Source of the DNA: Pelargonium cotyledonis
Taxonomy: Eukaryota; Streptophyta; Magnoliopsida; Geraniales; Geraniaceae
NCBI GenBank assembly: GCA_036897625.1
Contig: JAYMTA010000267.1
Coordinates: 1-32,728 of the forward strand
Length of the DNA stretch: 32,728 bases
Reading direction: 5' to 3'
Positions 1 to 11,432 of this stretch are shown here, one piece after another. The stretch's first letter is position 1. Each line of letters opens with the position of its first letter. The translations under genes and the position numbers were made by a program. The notes beneath the pieces were generated by a model, which searched no databases, was not told the DNA's origin, and saw only the letters and a list, made by a program, of their open reading frames with translations.

Positions 1-542
1 TATTATAACTAACAAAATTGAGATAAATTAATCATAACATGGTATTTTATTAAAATTTCACGCAAACTAGTCACAGTAAATTTACGGGAGCGGAGCGGCA
101 ACCGAATCCAAAAGTTCACTGAATTGGCGTTCTACTATCGGTAGCTTAGCCTTGGCCAAACTTTATTTGGTCTAGAATGCCCTATAGACATATTAGGCCT
201 TCAAATGCACTCAAATTTTTTAAAGGTCTCGTCATATAATTTCGTTTTAATCCAATAGAAATGTTGATCAGCACGTGTACAATACATTAAATCTTATATA
301 AATGGTGAAGGCTTTGAATGGAAAAAATAGTTAGGATTCAAAATTGGAATAAAAAGGCAGCCAAGCCAAGGGTTCAACATTTCATATACAATCAGGCTGC
401 GCCTTCTCAGTAACAACTGAGTTCTAGTCGTCTACCTTGACTTGCTATTGTAATTAACAACAAATACGTCCAAAATCTTAAATTAAGAAAAAGTTATTTT
501 GATGTCCATGTTCATTTCATGAAATAATGGTTATAAAATATG
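1..542. other. AT-rich intergenic sequence, no gene seen
   Basis: No open reading frame of note, no RNA gene and no clear repeat was recognised on either strand. It ends at the outer edge of the inverted-repeat element that starts at 543. Confidence 0.6.
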
Positions 543-891
543 GGGTTAAAGGCATTTTTAGTACCCAAACTTATGGCTGAAACTCAATTTACTACCTAGT
601 CTTTTATTCTACCAGACTTAATACCTATATTTTTATTTTCGATCCAATTGAGTGCCCACCTTCAACCCCGCTAAGTGCACCGTTATCTCGCTGTCACGTC
701 ACCTGGGTTTGGCTGATGTGGAAAAATGTTGAGGAGCAAGGACGGCCAGATCTAGGTTAAACGGCAGCGTTTTTTCGGCGGAGGAGTGAGTTTAGGGCTG
801 GTTTGTTCTCACCACCACCAAATTCCAATTTGGAGGTTGAAGATGGAGAAAAGAAGGGGTTGTAATTTGAAATGTGAAACATTTCAGAAAG

Positions 892-1039
892 AAGTTTTAT
901 TTTGTTAATCTATTTATGTAGGGCTTTCAATAGATATGAATCTGGGTTCTCAAAAAAATGAGTCAGAATAAGTTTTATTTTGTTATTTTATTTATGTATG
1001 GCTTTCAATAAATATGAATCTGGGTTCTAAAAAAATGAG
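892..1039. repeat. Two tandem ~70-bp copies inside the inverted-repeat element
   Basis: Positions 892-962 and 970-1039 are near-identical direct repeats. Each begins AAGTTTTATTTTGTTA and ends with GAATCTGGGTTCT followed by an A-run and ATGAG. A further partial copy of the GAATCTGGGTTCT end follows at about 1050-1062. The repeat lies in the core of the 543-1510 element and does not code for protein. Confidence 0.8.
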
Positions 1040-1192
1040 TTGCAGGCATGAATCTGGGTTCTCATTCTATACTTTTCTTTTTTCTTGTTTTCTGTGGTTA
1101 CAAATCTATAAATTCAAAGTTGTTTAATTAGATTGTGTATTTTGGTGTGTTTTTTATTTTGAGTATTTGTAAGTTTTAATTTTTTCAGTCGT

Positions 1193-1291
1193 CGGAAAAT
1201 TCATGTTTTGAATTATCCGGTAGCTGGGAAATGCATGTCTTCAATTACCCCCGGTTGCCGGAAAATGCATGTTTTGAATTTTCTGGTTGCC
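1193..1291. repeat. Three imperfect ~35-bp repeats inside the inverted-repeat element
   Basis: Three successive units each carry a GGAAAaTgCATG-like stretch, then a TTGAATT/TTCAATT block and a CCGGt-like end. They resemble the subterminal repeats found in DNA transposons. No coding content. Confidence 0.6.
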
Positions 1292-1794
1292 ACATCAGTA
1301 ACTAATTAAATAAATACTTTTCAGCAACTCACAAGAGCCATGTCAGCAAAAAAACACGTCAGCGTGAATTTGTACACGTGGCCAAAATGAACAGTGGGCA
1401 TTCAATTAGGTCGAAAATAAAAGTATAGGTACTAAGTCTAGTAGAATAAAAGAGTAGGTACTAAATTAGATTTCAGCCATAAGTTTAGATACTAAAAATG
1501 CCTTTAATCCAAAACACTATGATTGAATTGTAGATTTGTAGTAATCTATTTTTCATGGTTAGACCTCCCTAAAATAAAAATTTTGGATCCAAATTAATGT
1601 AAATGTCAACAATTATTAAATTTTCAACTTTTTTTAGTAATTAAATACTCATTGAGAAGATTAGAAACTTCATTAAAAGAAGAAAGAGAATATTACAGTA
1701 CCAAACATAGGCCAATGAAAAATGAAAACATAAAGAAAATTTCATTAATTTGTGTGTCATAGTTTCTATGTAGAGTACTATTATGTTGATTCCT

Positions 1795-2290
1795 ATTGAA
1801 TACAACCACAGCTTTCCTGCCCGCCATCAAACGAGACCCATCCGCCCTAACCAGCATCATCCCGAATCTATTGCATGCACCCGCTGCGTCATTTCCACCC
1901 TCCATCCCCTGCTTGTTGCTCACCATCGCCGACAGAAAAGATCGAGCACACTGCTTCTACCGACTCGCTCTACCGCTACTCCTCGAAATCCGCTCCACAC
2001 ACACCACTCAGTGAATCCAATCACCCTCCACCGGATCGACAGCGATCGTCGCACCGCCGCCTATACATTGTCACCGCCGCCTAATATACCCTACCGATAT
2101 TACTCCCAACAGAGGAAACGACCATGGAAAACCTAAAAGTTGCGGTGCAATCAACACCACGCCTTCCACTCCTTAGCCTCATTCCTCCTCCTACCGCAGC
2201 CTCACTCACCGTCCCTTTCCCATAACGTTTTCGTCATTACACTGATCTTTCTTAAACCCTAGACGCAAGTCCAGAGGGGGAAGACCTCTC
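1795..2290. other. GC-rich island with short ORFs, identity unknown
   Basis: Base composition changes sharply from the AT-rich surroundings to a C-rich plus strand, with runs such as CACCGCCGCC and TCCTCCTCCTACCGC. Overlapping plus-strand frames (up to 117 codons, 1783-2136) have a low-complexity composition rich in His, Arg, Pro and Ser and look non-coding. On the minus strand a 77-codon frame (1693-1926) starts inside the island and ends in the AT-rich sequence with a hydrophobic tail, as expected from read-through of untranslated sequence. The minus strand also carries GGCGGCGGTG motifs and an AGGGTTTAAG stretch of the kind seen in plant 5' leaders. It could be a captured gene fragment, a decayed first exon or a non-coding RNA; I see no recognisable domain. 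Confidence 0.35.
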
Positions 2291-3900
2291 TGAGTTATCT
2301 GAATTTGAAACAAATTTTGGTTTCGAGTTAATTTCTTGGAAAAATGAAAAGAAAAAATCATAATTTATAAAATGTAAATAAGTCAGTAAGATAGGTTGGG
2401 ACAATCGGTTCAAACGTTTTGAATTCCCTTTGAGATCTATGGTTTGAGCCTCTTTACTGACGATATGAGGTTAGTTATACTTGTTTGAATTATAAAAATA
2501 AGAGTTACGGTAACCTTATTGTATAGCTCAACTAAGAAAAAAAAATATGTAAGGGTATTTTCATTTCATAAAGTTTATGTCTATTTTCTAAGAGCTAGTT
2601 TTTCTATTTGTGGACAATTCATGATTTGAGTATTAGCCCTTTACTTTTTCTGTTTAATCATTTTACTAATTTGATAGCTTAGGGGTAAGCATTACTTTTT
2701 GAATTTTTCTCATTTCTTGTACTTGATTAAAAAACCATTTTACCAAATAAATTCAAATTTTCAACCCAACTCAATAACTATTATATTTCATCCTTAAAAA
2801 GTTGTGAGAAAATCAAAATTATAAGTGAGTGGCCTAAATTTTTTTAGTGTACTTTTACTTACGTGAAATTTCAACTTCGAACACGAGATACTCTTTTAAT
2901 ATATTCATTCAAGAAAAAACTTCATACAATATTGAGGGGTTGACATAGTGAAAATATTGAGACGTTGACACAGTAACTTATTCTAAGAGGAAATGTGTGA
3001 ACAACCATCAACGGGGTAAGTGGTTGCTTGCTTTTCTTGAGGTTTTTGGTTCGAGTATCGGTTATTGCGCTTGCTGATAAATAAATAAATAAAAGAAATG
3101 TATGTTTGGGTGTGTGAGGGAGAGTACTTAAGCAATACTAATTTATTAAATTATTATTATTTCTGATAAATGGTCCGAAATAAATTTAAAACTTGTATTT
3201 GAGCTCTGCTTTGCTCGGGTTTTAGTATTTTTAAAATATTATAAAAATAATTTTTTTTCTTTCAATTGATTAATTTATTTTTTGTCCACTTGTATTGTTT
3301 TTTCAACTAAAATCTAACGAACTTCAAATTGGTGTAACTTGAACTTATGACAACCAATACATATATACCATTAATGAAATATTGTTGAGTTTAGTGAAAT
3401 TATATGTATAAGAAATATATAGTGTATGTAATGAACAATATATGCGAATATTGACTTTTTATATATACATATATATAATTTAGATGCATAGAAACTTAAA
3501 AAATACAAGTTTCAAAATTATTTATATATTTCAAAAAATTTGTAAGATTTGGTTTTTTTTTTATCACATACAATTCAAATAATTAAATATTTTATCTTTA
3601 AATGTTATTTTGATTATACATTTAATTTTAGGTTATTAGATAAAATTGACACATGTTACAAAATTAGAAAAATAAAATTTTCATACGTCATTTAAGTAAA
3701 TAGGTAATTAAAATTAAAATGACATGTGTTGCATGATTAAAGTATGACTCCTCATTATAATATATATATTAGATATATTAAATTATTATTGTTATTTAAT
3801 TATTTCGTTGACACGACTATTCAAATAACTACATTCTAATGCAACACTATTGCATTTACAATAACTACACCAAACACACAACATATTGAACCAAACTTGG
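2291..3900. other. AT-rich spacer downstream of gene A
   Basis: No coding region was found. The sequence is very AT-rich, with many runs of A and T and TA-dinucleotide tracts around 3460-3480 and 3760-3780. The final ~100 bases before 3901 resemble the 3' flanks of genes B and C and are probably the 3' untranslated region of gene A on the minus strand. Confidence 0.6.
3005..3097 (+). mobile_element. Possible tRNA-derived SINE remnant
   Basis: A GGTTCGAGT motif at 3048-3056 matches the B box of a polymerase III promoter. GGGTAAGTGGTTGC lies about 35 bases upstream, where an A box would be expected. The stretch ends in a repeated AAAT tail (3078-3094), a common SINE 3' end. There is no clear target-site duplication. 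The family is not identified and this is a weak call. Confidence 0.35.
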
Positions 3901-6900
3901 TCATCTCCTTTGGAAGTTAAGAACCTTAATTGAAATGACAAAGACAAGAGCAAAGAGCACTGTAAACCCCACAATCCCAGCTGCAACGACTCCCAGAAAG
4001 TCGTGCTTGAACCCGTAATAATCCCGCACAAACTCTTCCACAGTTTCGCCCGTGTCAAGCTTGTTCTTGATATCACCAAATTGCGATGCAGTCAATCCAT
4101 ACAATGTCCACGCCATTGGACTCGCCCAATAGAACCATCTCCACCATATCGGGATCCTCTGGTAACAACATATCAAAGTGTTATCGATGGTGTAAATAGT
4201 TAAGGGAACCGAAACAAGAGTGATGATACATGAAAAATGCGTAAATTGGATAGTCAAGAGAATTTAAGGTTAGAGAACTTACAGTTCGGGGGATATGAAA
4301 ACCTGAGAACACGATCCAAAGCGTATAACATGAAGTGGAAATGACTGAAGCAATGTGTTGATTTGTCGTCAAAGACACACACATCATGCCATAGTAGGTC
4401 AAGTAGAGCAATGTGAAGTACATGAAGAACATATACCAAAAGAACTTAGCAACTGTCCATTCAAAACCAATCATTGCGTAAACCAAAACAGTATATGTAA
4501 AAGCTTGTAACAACACATATGGGAGCTCAATCATAACCTGCATATCAGATATGAAATTTTATCAGAATGCGTTGTGCTCTTGCGAAATATTATGTCGGGG
4601 AAACACAAATATGCAATATGATTCGAATGACTTAGAAAACAATTTACCTGCGCTATGCCATATGCCATGGCTGCATACATTCCAGCAACCCTCTCTCTGT
4701 AAAACACTGCTCGTTCCACAGCAACGACTGGCTGTATAGACATACGATTCTGGAAACCGAGACAGAGAGTAGTAGTATACATAGGACCAACTGCATTGAA
4801 AATATCTTGTCGATTTCTTCTGCAATTCAGAAAACAAGGAAGTCAATATAATGAAAAAGTAAATATCTTTCCTATGAATGCAATAACTTAAGGTATCATG
4901 ATCTATCCTACTTTTTTGACCCACAGTTCCAGAACATTGATCCTAATATCAAGGCGATGAAGACTGTGTAGAGTGATTTAACAGCGGAGTATCTGGGGTT
5001 GCGCCAGTACGAACAGCGCTGTTTCCAAAAGCATGCCATCCACTGGGTAAAGAAAGATTGTGAGTACTTAGTAGGGAAATGAAGGTCTTTTGAACCTGGA
5101 GGTGGTGTGCTGAGTTCTTGTATCAATGCTTTGTTCCTCCTGAAAAGTATGGCATTTAGCAACGAACATTAGGAAACGTAAAATGTAGTTTAAGTTTGTA
5201 AGGACAACTCAACTAAAGCTTAAGTCGATAGATTAGACCCAATATTAATTTTATACGCTTAACAAAGTAAAACCGACCTGTACAGTTCTGAACTTCTGTA
5301 TACACCAGTAAAATCAATCCCTAATTCTATTTCATGAGCTGAAGTGGTAATGTCCAACATCCAAGTCGCAGGATTGTAACCATCTTTAATTTTACTGACA
5401 CCTCTGATTCCCTTCAATAAAGGAAAAACACAATGTAACGTAGGAGATAACGTAAACAAACATGATGTAAAGTACATTCAGAAACATTAGTTTGTGATAC
5501 CTCGAAATAATCTATCAGATGGCAACAATGGCGGCCCAATGGTCCAACATAAATCTCTTGACCTCCACGCTTCATAAGGAATAACTGCAATACCATGTGA
5601 AGTAAATGTAAATCTAGGTCAGAAGACAACCCAACTTAAGTGCTGACTTATAGAGTTATGAGTTATGACTACATCTAACCTCATCAAATGCTTCAAATAT
5701 ATCGATGCTTGGCTGATGAATGGTGCATACAACCGTTCTTCCACTGTCCACTGTGTTCCTGACAGTTCGCATTACAATTGCGGCCGCCCTTGCATCTAGT
5801 CCTGAAGTTGGTTCATCCATGAATAGAATTGAGGGATTTGCCACGAGCTCTACTGCAATGGTTAGCCTCTTGCGCTGTTCAGTTGACAACCCACTCACCC
5901 CTGGTAGCCCAACTAAGGCTTGCCTCAACGGATTCAATTCAACAAGCTCCATGACCTCCTCAATGAACACCTACAACCATTTCCAGAGTTGATAATTGTT
6001 CTATTCAATTTCACAACAAAATTATTTCTCAATTGACCTGGCATAGTTAGACATATAAATTGCAAACAACTACCTATCTTCTAAGTTAAAAGAGTGAAAT
6101 TTATGTAAATAAAATTGATACCGACCTTCCTTGTTTCCTCATTTACTTCAGAGGGTAAGCGGAGCCAAGCTGAATAGATCAGGGACTCATAGACAGTAAC
6201 ATGGGGAGAGTGGATGTCGTTCTGCTCACAGTATCCAGAAACTCGAGCAAACGATTCTTGTTTTTTTGGGTACCCAGAGATTGTGATGTTGCCCTCGATG
6301 TATCCAAAAGTTTTCCTACCAGCCAATACATCCATCAGCGTGGTCTTTCCCGCACCACTGACACCCATTAGAGCTGTAAGAACTCCAGGCCTGAAAACAC
6401 CACTCAGACCCTTCAGAAGTACCAATCTATCGTCAACGACACCTTGATTTTTCATTTCCTGTAATAAGCATTCGACAAATGAGTCTCACACTTCTTTTGC
6501 AATATTAATTCATTGCAAGAAGAACGATTTTAAACTTTTTATTCCATCTCTTAATATTTAAATTACCAGTGGCATGTCAATTGAATATGTAATATTATCG
6601 AAGGTTATGGAATGTTGTTGGAATGGAAGAACAACTCCTCTTTTTCTGATTTCACTGGCTGGAAGAATGGTGTCTATCCTCGGATTATCATGCTTGCCCT
6701 CTACATGTTATCAAAATAAACTTCTTTGATATCAAAAATGCAAAACGGATATAATTGAAAAAAACAGTCCACTATAAAACCTCGAGACACCCCCTCCTTC
6801 CCAAACCCCCACCACCTAAAACAACAACTAGGTCACTTTCAAACCATTTTAAGGTCGGATTCATAGATCATTTAACAAACTCTTTGGGATCATCAACTCA

Positions 6901-9900
6901 TATTTGCCTTCTCTACTCTATCCTATCTACCGTTATCTCCGCTAAACCAGTCATCATGTCTTTACTCATTACCTTCCATATTAAATTAAACAATACAAAA
7001 TTTTGCTTCCCTTACGGGGTTCACTAATCTCCATACACTCCACACGTGCCAGCCACCTTAATCAGCTTTCATGCATCTTACCTTCAATTGATGTTACCCT
7101 AACTCTTCCTCGAAATAGTCTCACACCTAATCTTATACTTTACTAGTGCACCGCAAATCCTTCAAATCTCCATTTCCCCCATCTTATGACTTTGCTTTGA
7201 GCTCGACATTCAATGTCATATTCTAGACCTAACTATATCACTACCCAACCCCAGCCACCACCTGGAAACAAATAAACACAATATATGTATGACCTGTGCT
7301 TCTTCTGTGACCATTTCTTGTTTGCTGCGATGATAATTGTATAGCTTGTCCTGTTCTGCCATTACGTACTTTCTCTTCAGGTTCTACTGACATGAAGGCT
7401 TGAGGCCTCCCTAAAGCTGCAAAGTTTATAAGTAAGTCCACACCTCCAGCTTATAAAAAAAAAAAGTCCACACCTCCAAAACTTTTGAAAGGGATAAGGT
7501 GAGAATACTTACGGTTGAGATAAGTCAAAGCCAAAGTGAAGCATAAGTTGAACATCAATATGAATCCCAGCAATGCCCCTACTCCTATCCAATACCAGTA
7601 AGCATGGGGGAAAAACCCGTGAGACATCACAACCACAACTCCAAGTGATTCTGTTGCATTCGGAGGAACCTTCAATTTGAAAAGAAAGCTCAGACATCAC
7701 CTCATCTACATAAGAGATGTTTAGGACTCACTCAACTAAAAGTTTGAACTATAGTTGTTGGCCCAATATTAACTATATACTTTAGTAGTGGAGGAACAAG
7801 TCATTATGTAGCCCATTATTAAATTTAACAATACAAAATGCAAAAATGGAAATTTAAGAATTTACATGTCTCCAACTCTTCCCAAGAAACTCATTGACCA
7901 CAATCGCACTCTGCCCGTACATCATAGGAGAAGTCCAGTAGGCCCATTTCCACCATTCTTTTATGTCCTCTGGAAAAGAAAAGAAAAAAAGGAAAGGAAA
8001 GGAAAGGCAGGGGAGGGCTGGGGTGAGAAGCATTGAACAATATTTATATTTAAGAAAAAGCTTAATGATTATTCATGCCAGCTACAACTTATATACCGTA
8101 CCTCGGTCAAGGACAACTCCACTTAATCCGACAAGCATGCCTACTGCAAAAGACCCTAATGTATTGGCAATAATCATATTCCTTCCAACTGCAGCAATTA
8201 GGCGGAATAATGAAAAAGCACTCAGGTGAGCAAGTAGCAGCACAAGGAGTTGCCTAAAGAATCTGCAGAATACCAACCGTCTATATGTTACTCAAAATGG
8301 AAAAATTAGGACGGAAAAATGATGAGAAGCTTACTTTTTTTAGATTATCTACCTTTCAACATCAGGATCGAACCCAATGACATAGTAAGTGATGAACACC
8401 CATGCACCCACTTCTAACAATGTAATGGAGATCTTGAGGATACATATGGGACAGGAATATGCCCAAGAAGGATAAAAGAGCAGGTCCCTTTGTTTGTAAA
8501 AGACGAGAAGTTTTCCAATGGTCATGGAAATTTCTGACAATCCATTAAACATGATCAAAACCATAGCTAAGAACAAAGCACCAACAAAAATATCCCCATC
8601 CATTACAGTATTTCGATGCATCTTTGTTCTTAGGAAAACTGTTCCAGTAACCAACGCCAGAAACGCAAGCTATATGCATTAAAAATTAGTTTGACTTTAA
8701 AACATATGAAGAATACAGAAAGCAAAAAATTACAGTAAGGGAATAATACCCACCTGAAAGATCTTGAAGGTGTACACAAAGGAGTTCCTTTTCATGAGCA
8801 AGTACTCTCTAGAGGCACAAGCTTTGAATAGTTCTGTCTTCCCAACGCCATACTTTCGACAGGTCAAGGCAGCTGGGTGGCTTTTTGTTTTGTCATATGG
8901 CAATGCAAGCTGATCTACTAGTTTTCGTCCCTCGTGGAACAGCTTGAAAGCGTCGGAAAACTCTTTGGATGTCACAAACCTGTAAGGATCATTTTTCCGA
9001 TACCAATATTGCTCCTGATCTTTCTTGGAAGTAACCTAAAATAAATTGAACATTCATATTGTTTGATCATGAAGTCTCTTATGTAATGCACAACTTAAAA
9101 CATGAATAATAAATTCAGTTCAAACATACTTCTTGCAAAAAGTCGGCTACACCTTTCCTCTCTGGACACTTGAAGCCCATGGACTCGAAAAAGCCAATCA
9201 CTTGTTCACGAGGACCCTGATAAACAATATGACCATTGGAGAGGAGAATAATGTCATCAAAGAGGTTGTATGTCTCTGGTGCTGGTTGGAGGAGAGAGAT
9301 GAGTGCAGTTCCCTTAAGAATGTTAATATATTGCTTGAGAGACTTCACAATCTGAAACGTTGTTGAGCTGTCCAAACCAGTAGATATCTCATCCATGAAC
9401 AAAGCTTTTGCTGGTCCAACCAGCATTTCACCTATGATGAAACTATTTGAACCTCATACAAGACTTAAACATACTACAACAACCCTTTTATTATGATTAC
9501 TAAAGTTTGTTTTTACCTATTGTTACACGCTTGCGTTGTCCTCCAGAGACACCCCTATGCATTTCATTCCCTAAAATGGTGTCTTCACACTCCTCTAATC
9601 CCAATACCTGTAGAGATCAGATTAATAAAAAATGAGGAATGATGTACGAGCCACTCATAAAGAAATCCTAAAGGGCATCCCAGACATACCTTTAGAATAT
9701 AATCTGTAACCACACTTGTATTCTGGCCCTCTGTTGATGCCGCCTGATTACATATATTCCAATCAAAAGAATACACAGTACTCTTATTGAAACAAATTGT
9801 TGCACTAGAATACCCCTAGATAAAAGTATTTTGAAATTTCAACTGGTTACTGCAGAAGATTGAATAACTTGATCAAAACTGGGAACTTTGACAATCTAAT

Positions 9901-11284
9901 AAACAAATTTGTGTATCTTTATTAGAACCATAACTCCATAGAACGAGAATAATAGACTCAAGACTTTGCCCTCAAGGAAACTAAGTTCAATTAACCAAAA
10001 TCCTTTAAAAAAACAATATGTCGGTGAGAAATGAGAATAACTAAATACCTTCATAAACATATCAATATCAGGATCAGGTTTAATATTTGATGCTTTCTCT
10101 CTTCTTGCTAACTCGGCTAACATGTCTGTAGATTATCCATAAGATAGTTAGTGTACACACAAGATTAACAGCCAAAGTTGCAGAAGTACAAACTCACCAT
10201 ATCGGCTTCCAACCCCCTGACATCTTGCTGAGAATGCCAAGGTTTCTCTCACTGTCATTTCAGCAATATGAAGATCATTTTGGCTGATATAGGCTGCAGT
10301 TCTCTGGGGTATAAATTCATGCATGTCATGACCATTATATGTCACCCTACCCGAAAACTGCACAAGAGATTTCGATACGTGAGCCCATGGGATCAAAATA
10401 GAGAGCTTATATATGCAAACTTATGGAAGATCTTCTGACCTTTAGATCCAAATCAAGTTTTCCTGCCAGAGCCAACAAGAGGGTGGTCTTTCCAGAAGTT
10501 GGAGGACCCAGAAGTAAAGTCATTCTACATAAATGGAAAGTACTGAATGAGCTAAACTCTACTACGACAAGCCATTTCCCAAAGTTGGAGTCAACTAAAT
10601 AAGGACACTTGCTTAGTTCTCACCTTGATGGTTTGATGATTCCACTAACATCCTTAAGAATAGTAAAGGGTCTCTTTCTGCTGGGAAGTACATGGACATA
10701 ATTCAACAAATCCTACACAAGAAACCAAAAACACTTAACATACAATCAACATGAAAAACTATATGTATATGCATTAGAGTTACCTCAAATATGCTAGTAC
10801 AATAGTTCAAAACTGTAGGCAAAGCTCTGCTTCCAACATAAGCTTCTGCTTCAACATTCAAATGCTCAAACCTCCCCTCAATTGTAGGAAGCTCAATCCC
10901 AACCCTAAATCACAAACCCAAAAAAAAAAAATGATTTTGGGGAATACCCAAAATTGAAAAAGAAAAGGTAATGGCTAAAATGTGCTCTCGTTACCTATCG
11001 ATTCGGTTCTTGAGCTTCAACAAGAAGCTCTCATTATCTTCTTCAGCACTTCCCAGCAACCTCTGAACCAAATTCTTCCTTTCCAGAAACCCTAAATTGT
11101 TTATATCAATCTCAGTGCACTCTCCTCCGGAGGTAGTGAAAATGGCCTTTCTGAGACGATCGTACGTTGGAAGCTTCTCAAGAGCAGCCCATTGAAGAGC
11201 CTCTTCGTCGTCTTCTCCGTCTCGAGAAGACCTCGAAAATGCTCCGATGGAACTGCTTCTCCGACTGAAACTACCACTCTCCAT
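3901..11284 (-). CDS. Gene A: full-size ABCG/PDR transporter (PDR1/ABCG40-like), 24 exons, 1433 aa
   Basis: Predicted plasma-membrane ATP-driven exporter (or importer) of secondary metabolites or hormones. Relatives are tobacco PDR1 (diterpenes) and Arabidopsis ABCG40 (abscisic acid); the substrate here is unknown. Exons, 5' to 3': 11284-10995, 10904-10784, 10712-10624, 10524-10440, 10357-10198, 10125-10049, 9743-9690, 9607-9517, 9431-9130, 9035-8754, 8669-8353, 8262-8102, 7969-7866, 7669-7513, 7416-7294, 6700-6567, 6458-6126, 5970-5680, 5584-5501, 5411-5278, 5139-4912, 4819-4648, 4537-4283, 4158-3901. NBD1: Walker A GPPTSGKT 173-180, signature VSGGQ 312-316, Walker B LFMDE 333-337, and the usual QPAPE in place of the H-loop histidine. 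TMD1 about 518-760. NBD2: GVSGAGKTT 881-889, LSTEQ 988-992, [15 protein letters not shown] 1009-1023, H-loop [15 protein letters not shown]2 about 1175-1425, ending NFQRR. Oddity: Leu572 replaces the proline of the KLPVFYKQR motif. Confidence 0.92.
6765..7230 (-). mobile_element. Degenerate LINE fragment in intron 15 of gene A
   Basis: Intron 15 of gene A (6701-7293, 593 bp) is much longer than its neighbours. It holds an ACAACAAC stretch followed by AAGGTCGGATTCAT (about 6821-6862), then CTCTACTCTATCCTATCTAC and TCATCATGTCTTTACTCA. These match, from memory, the antisense 3' part of plant RTE-type LINEs, where an ACAACAAC tail precedes GGGGTCGGCTATATGAATCC. The homologous intron of gene B has the same fragment. 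The reading frame is destroyed. The family name is inference; a library search would settle it. Confidence 0.55.
7974..8020 (+). repeat. Purine-rich GGAAA/AAAG tract in intron 12 of gene A
   Basis: A run of repeated AAAGG/GGAAA units followed by a G-rich stretch lies directly inside the acceptor side of intron 12. Read on the gene's strand it is a long polypyrimidine tract immediately before the exon 13 acceptor at 7970. Genes B and C have much shorter tracts at this place. Probably a local microsatellite expansion. Confidence 0.65.
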
Positions 11285-11422
11285 CTAAAAATTCAAAATT
11301 AAAAAAAAAACGCAGAATTTGGAATCTGTAAGCTTTTTGTTGTGGCGTCGACCAGCAGTGAAATTGGAGCAGAATTTGGTGTTTCATTTTCTGTGGAGCT
11401 TCAAATTTGAAGCCATTGTTAC

Positions 11423-11432
11423 TATATATATA
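11423..11432 (-). promoter_or_regulatory. TATA box of gene A
   Basis: On the minus strand the sequence reads GCAACTATATATATAG, with the TATA element about 140 bases upstream of the ATG at 11284. The preceding CTGCAACTATA matches the TATA context of genes B and C (CTGCAACTATAAATA), so the position is conserved. Transcription would start near 11390-11400. No G-box is present upstream. Confidence 0.65.

Larger units (their letters stand above)
543..1510. mobile_element. Non-autonomous DNA transposon with ~118-bp terminal inverted repeats
   Basis: The left arm (543-660) and the reverse complement of the right arm (about 1393-1510) match almost base for base over about 118 bp. Both begin TTAAAGGCATTTTTAGTA after two or three G residues and run inward to a GTGCCCAC/ATGCCCAC stretch. 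The 730-bp core has no transposase reading frame and carries two internal repeat groups. Long inverted repeats with an unrelated core are typical of Mutator-like non-autonomous elements; that class assignment is inference. No perfect target-site duplication is visible (flanks AAAATATG and AAAACACTATG resemble each other only loosely), so the copy is probably old. Confidence 0.8.

Noticed and set aside
543..1510. CRISPR-like or phage-related reading of the repeated blocks
   Set aside because: The repeats are few, unevenly spaced and bounded by long inverted ends in a plant genome, so a transposon explains them.
1783..2136. 117-codon plus-strand ORF and overlapping small ORFs in the GC-rich island
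   Set aside because: Composition is that of C-rich non-coding DNA, three frames overlap, and no domain or homologue is recognised. Kept only as an unexplained island.
5720..5992. Plus-strand ORFs opposite the NBD2 exons (also 15681-16007, 25618-25944 and similar)
   Set aside because: They are exact antisense shadows of conserved exon 18 and recur in all three paralogues because the sense strand is conserved. No independent coding signal.
10555..10615. Possible LINE-tail remnant in intron 3 of gene A
   Set aside because: ACTACGACAAG...AAAGTTGGAGTCAACTAA only loosely resembles the motif seen elsewhere; too degenerate to call.
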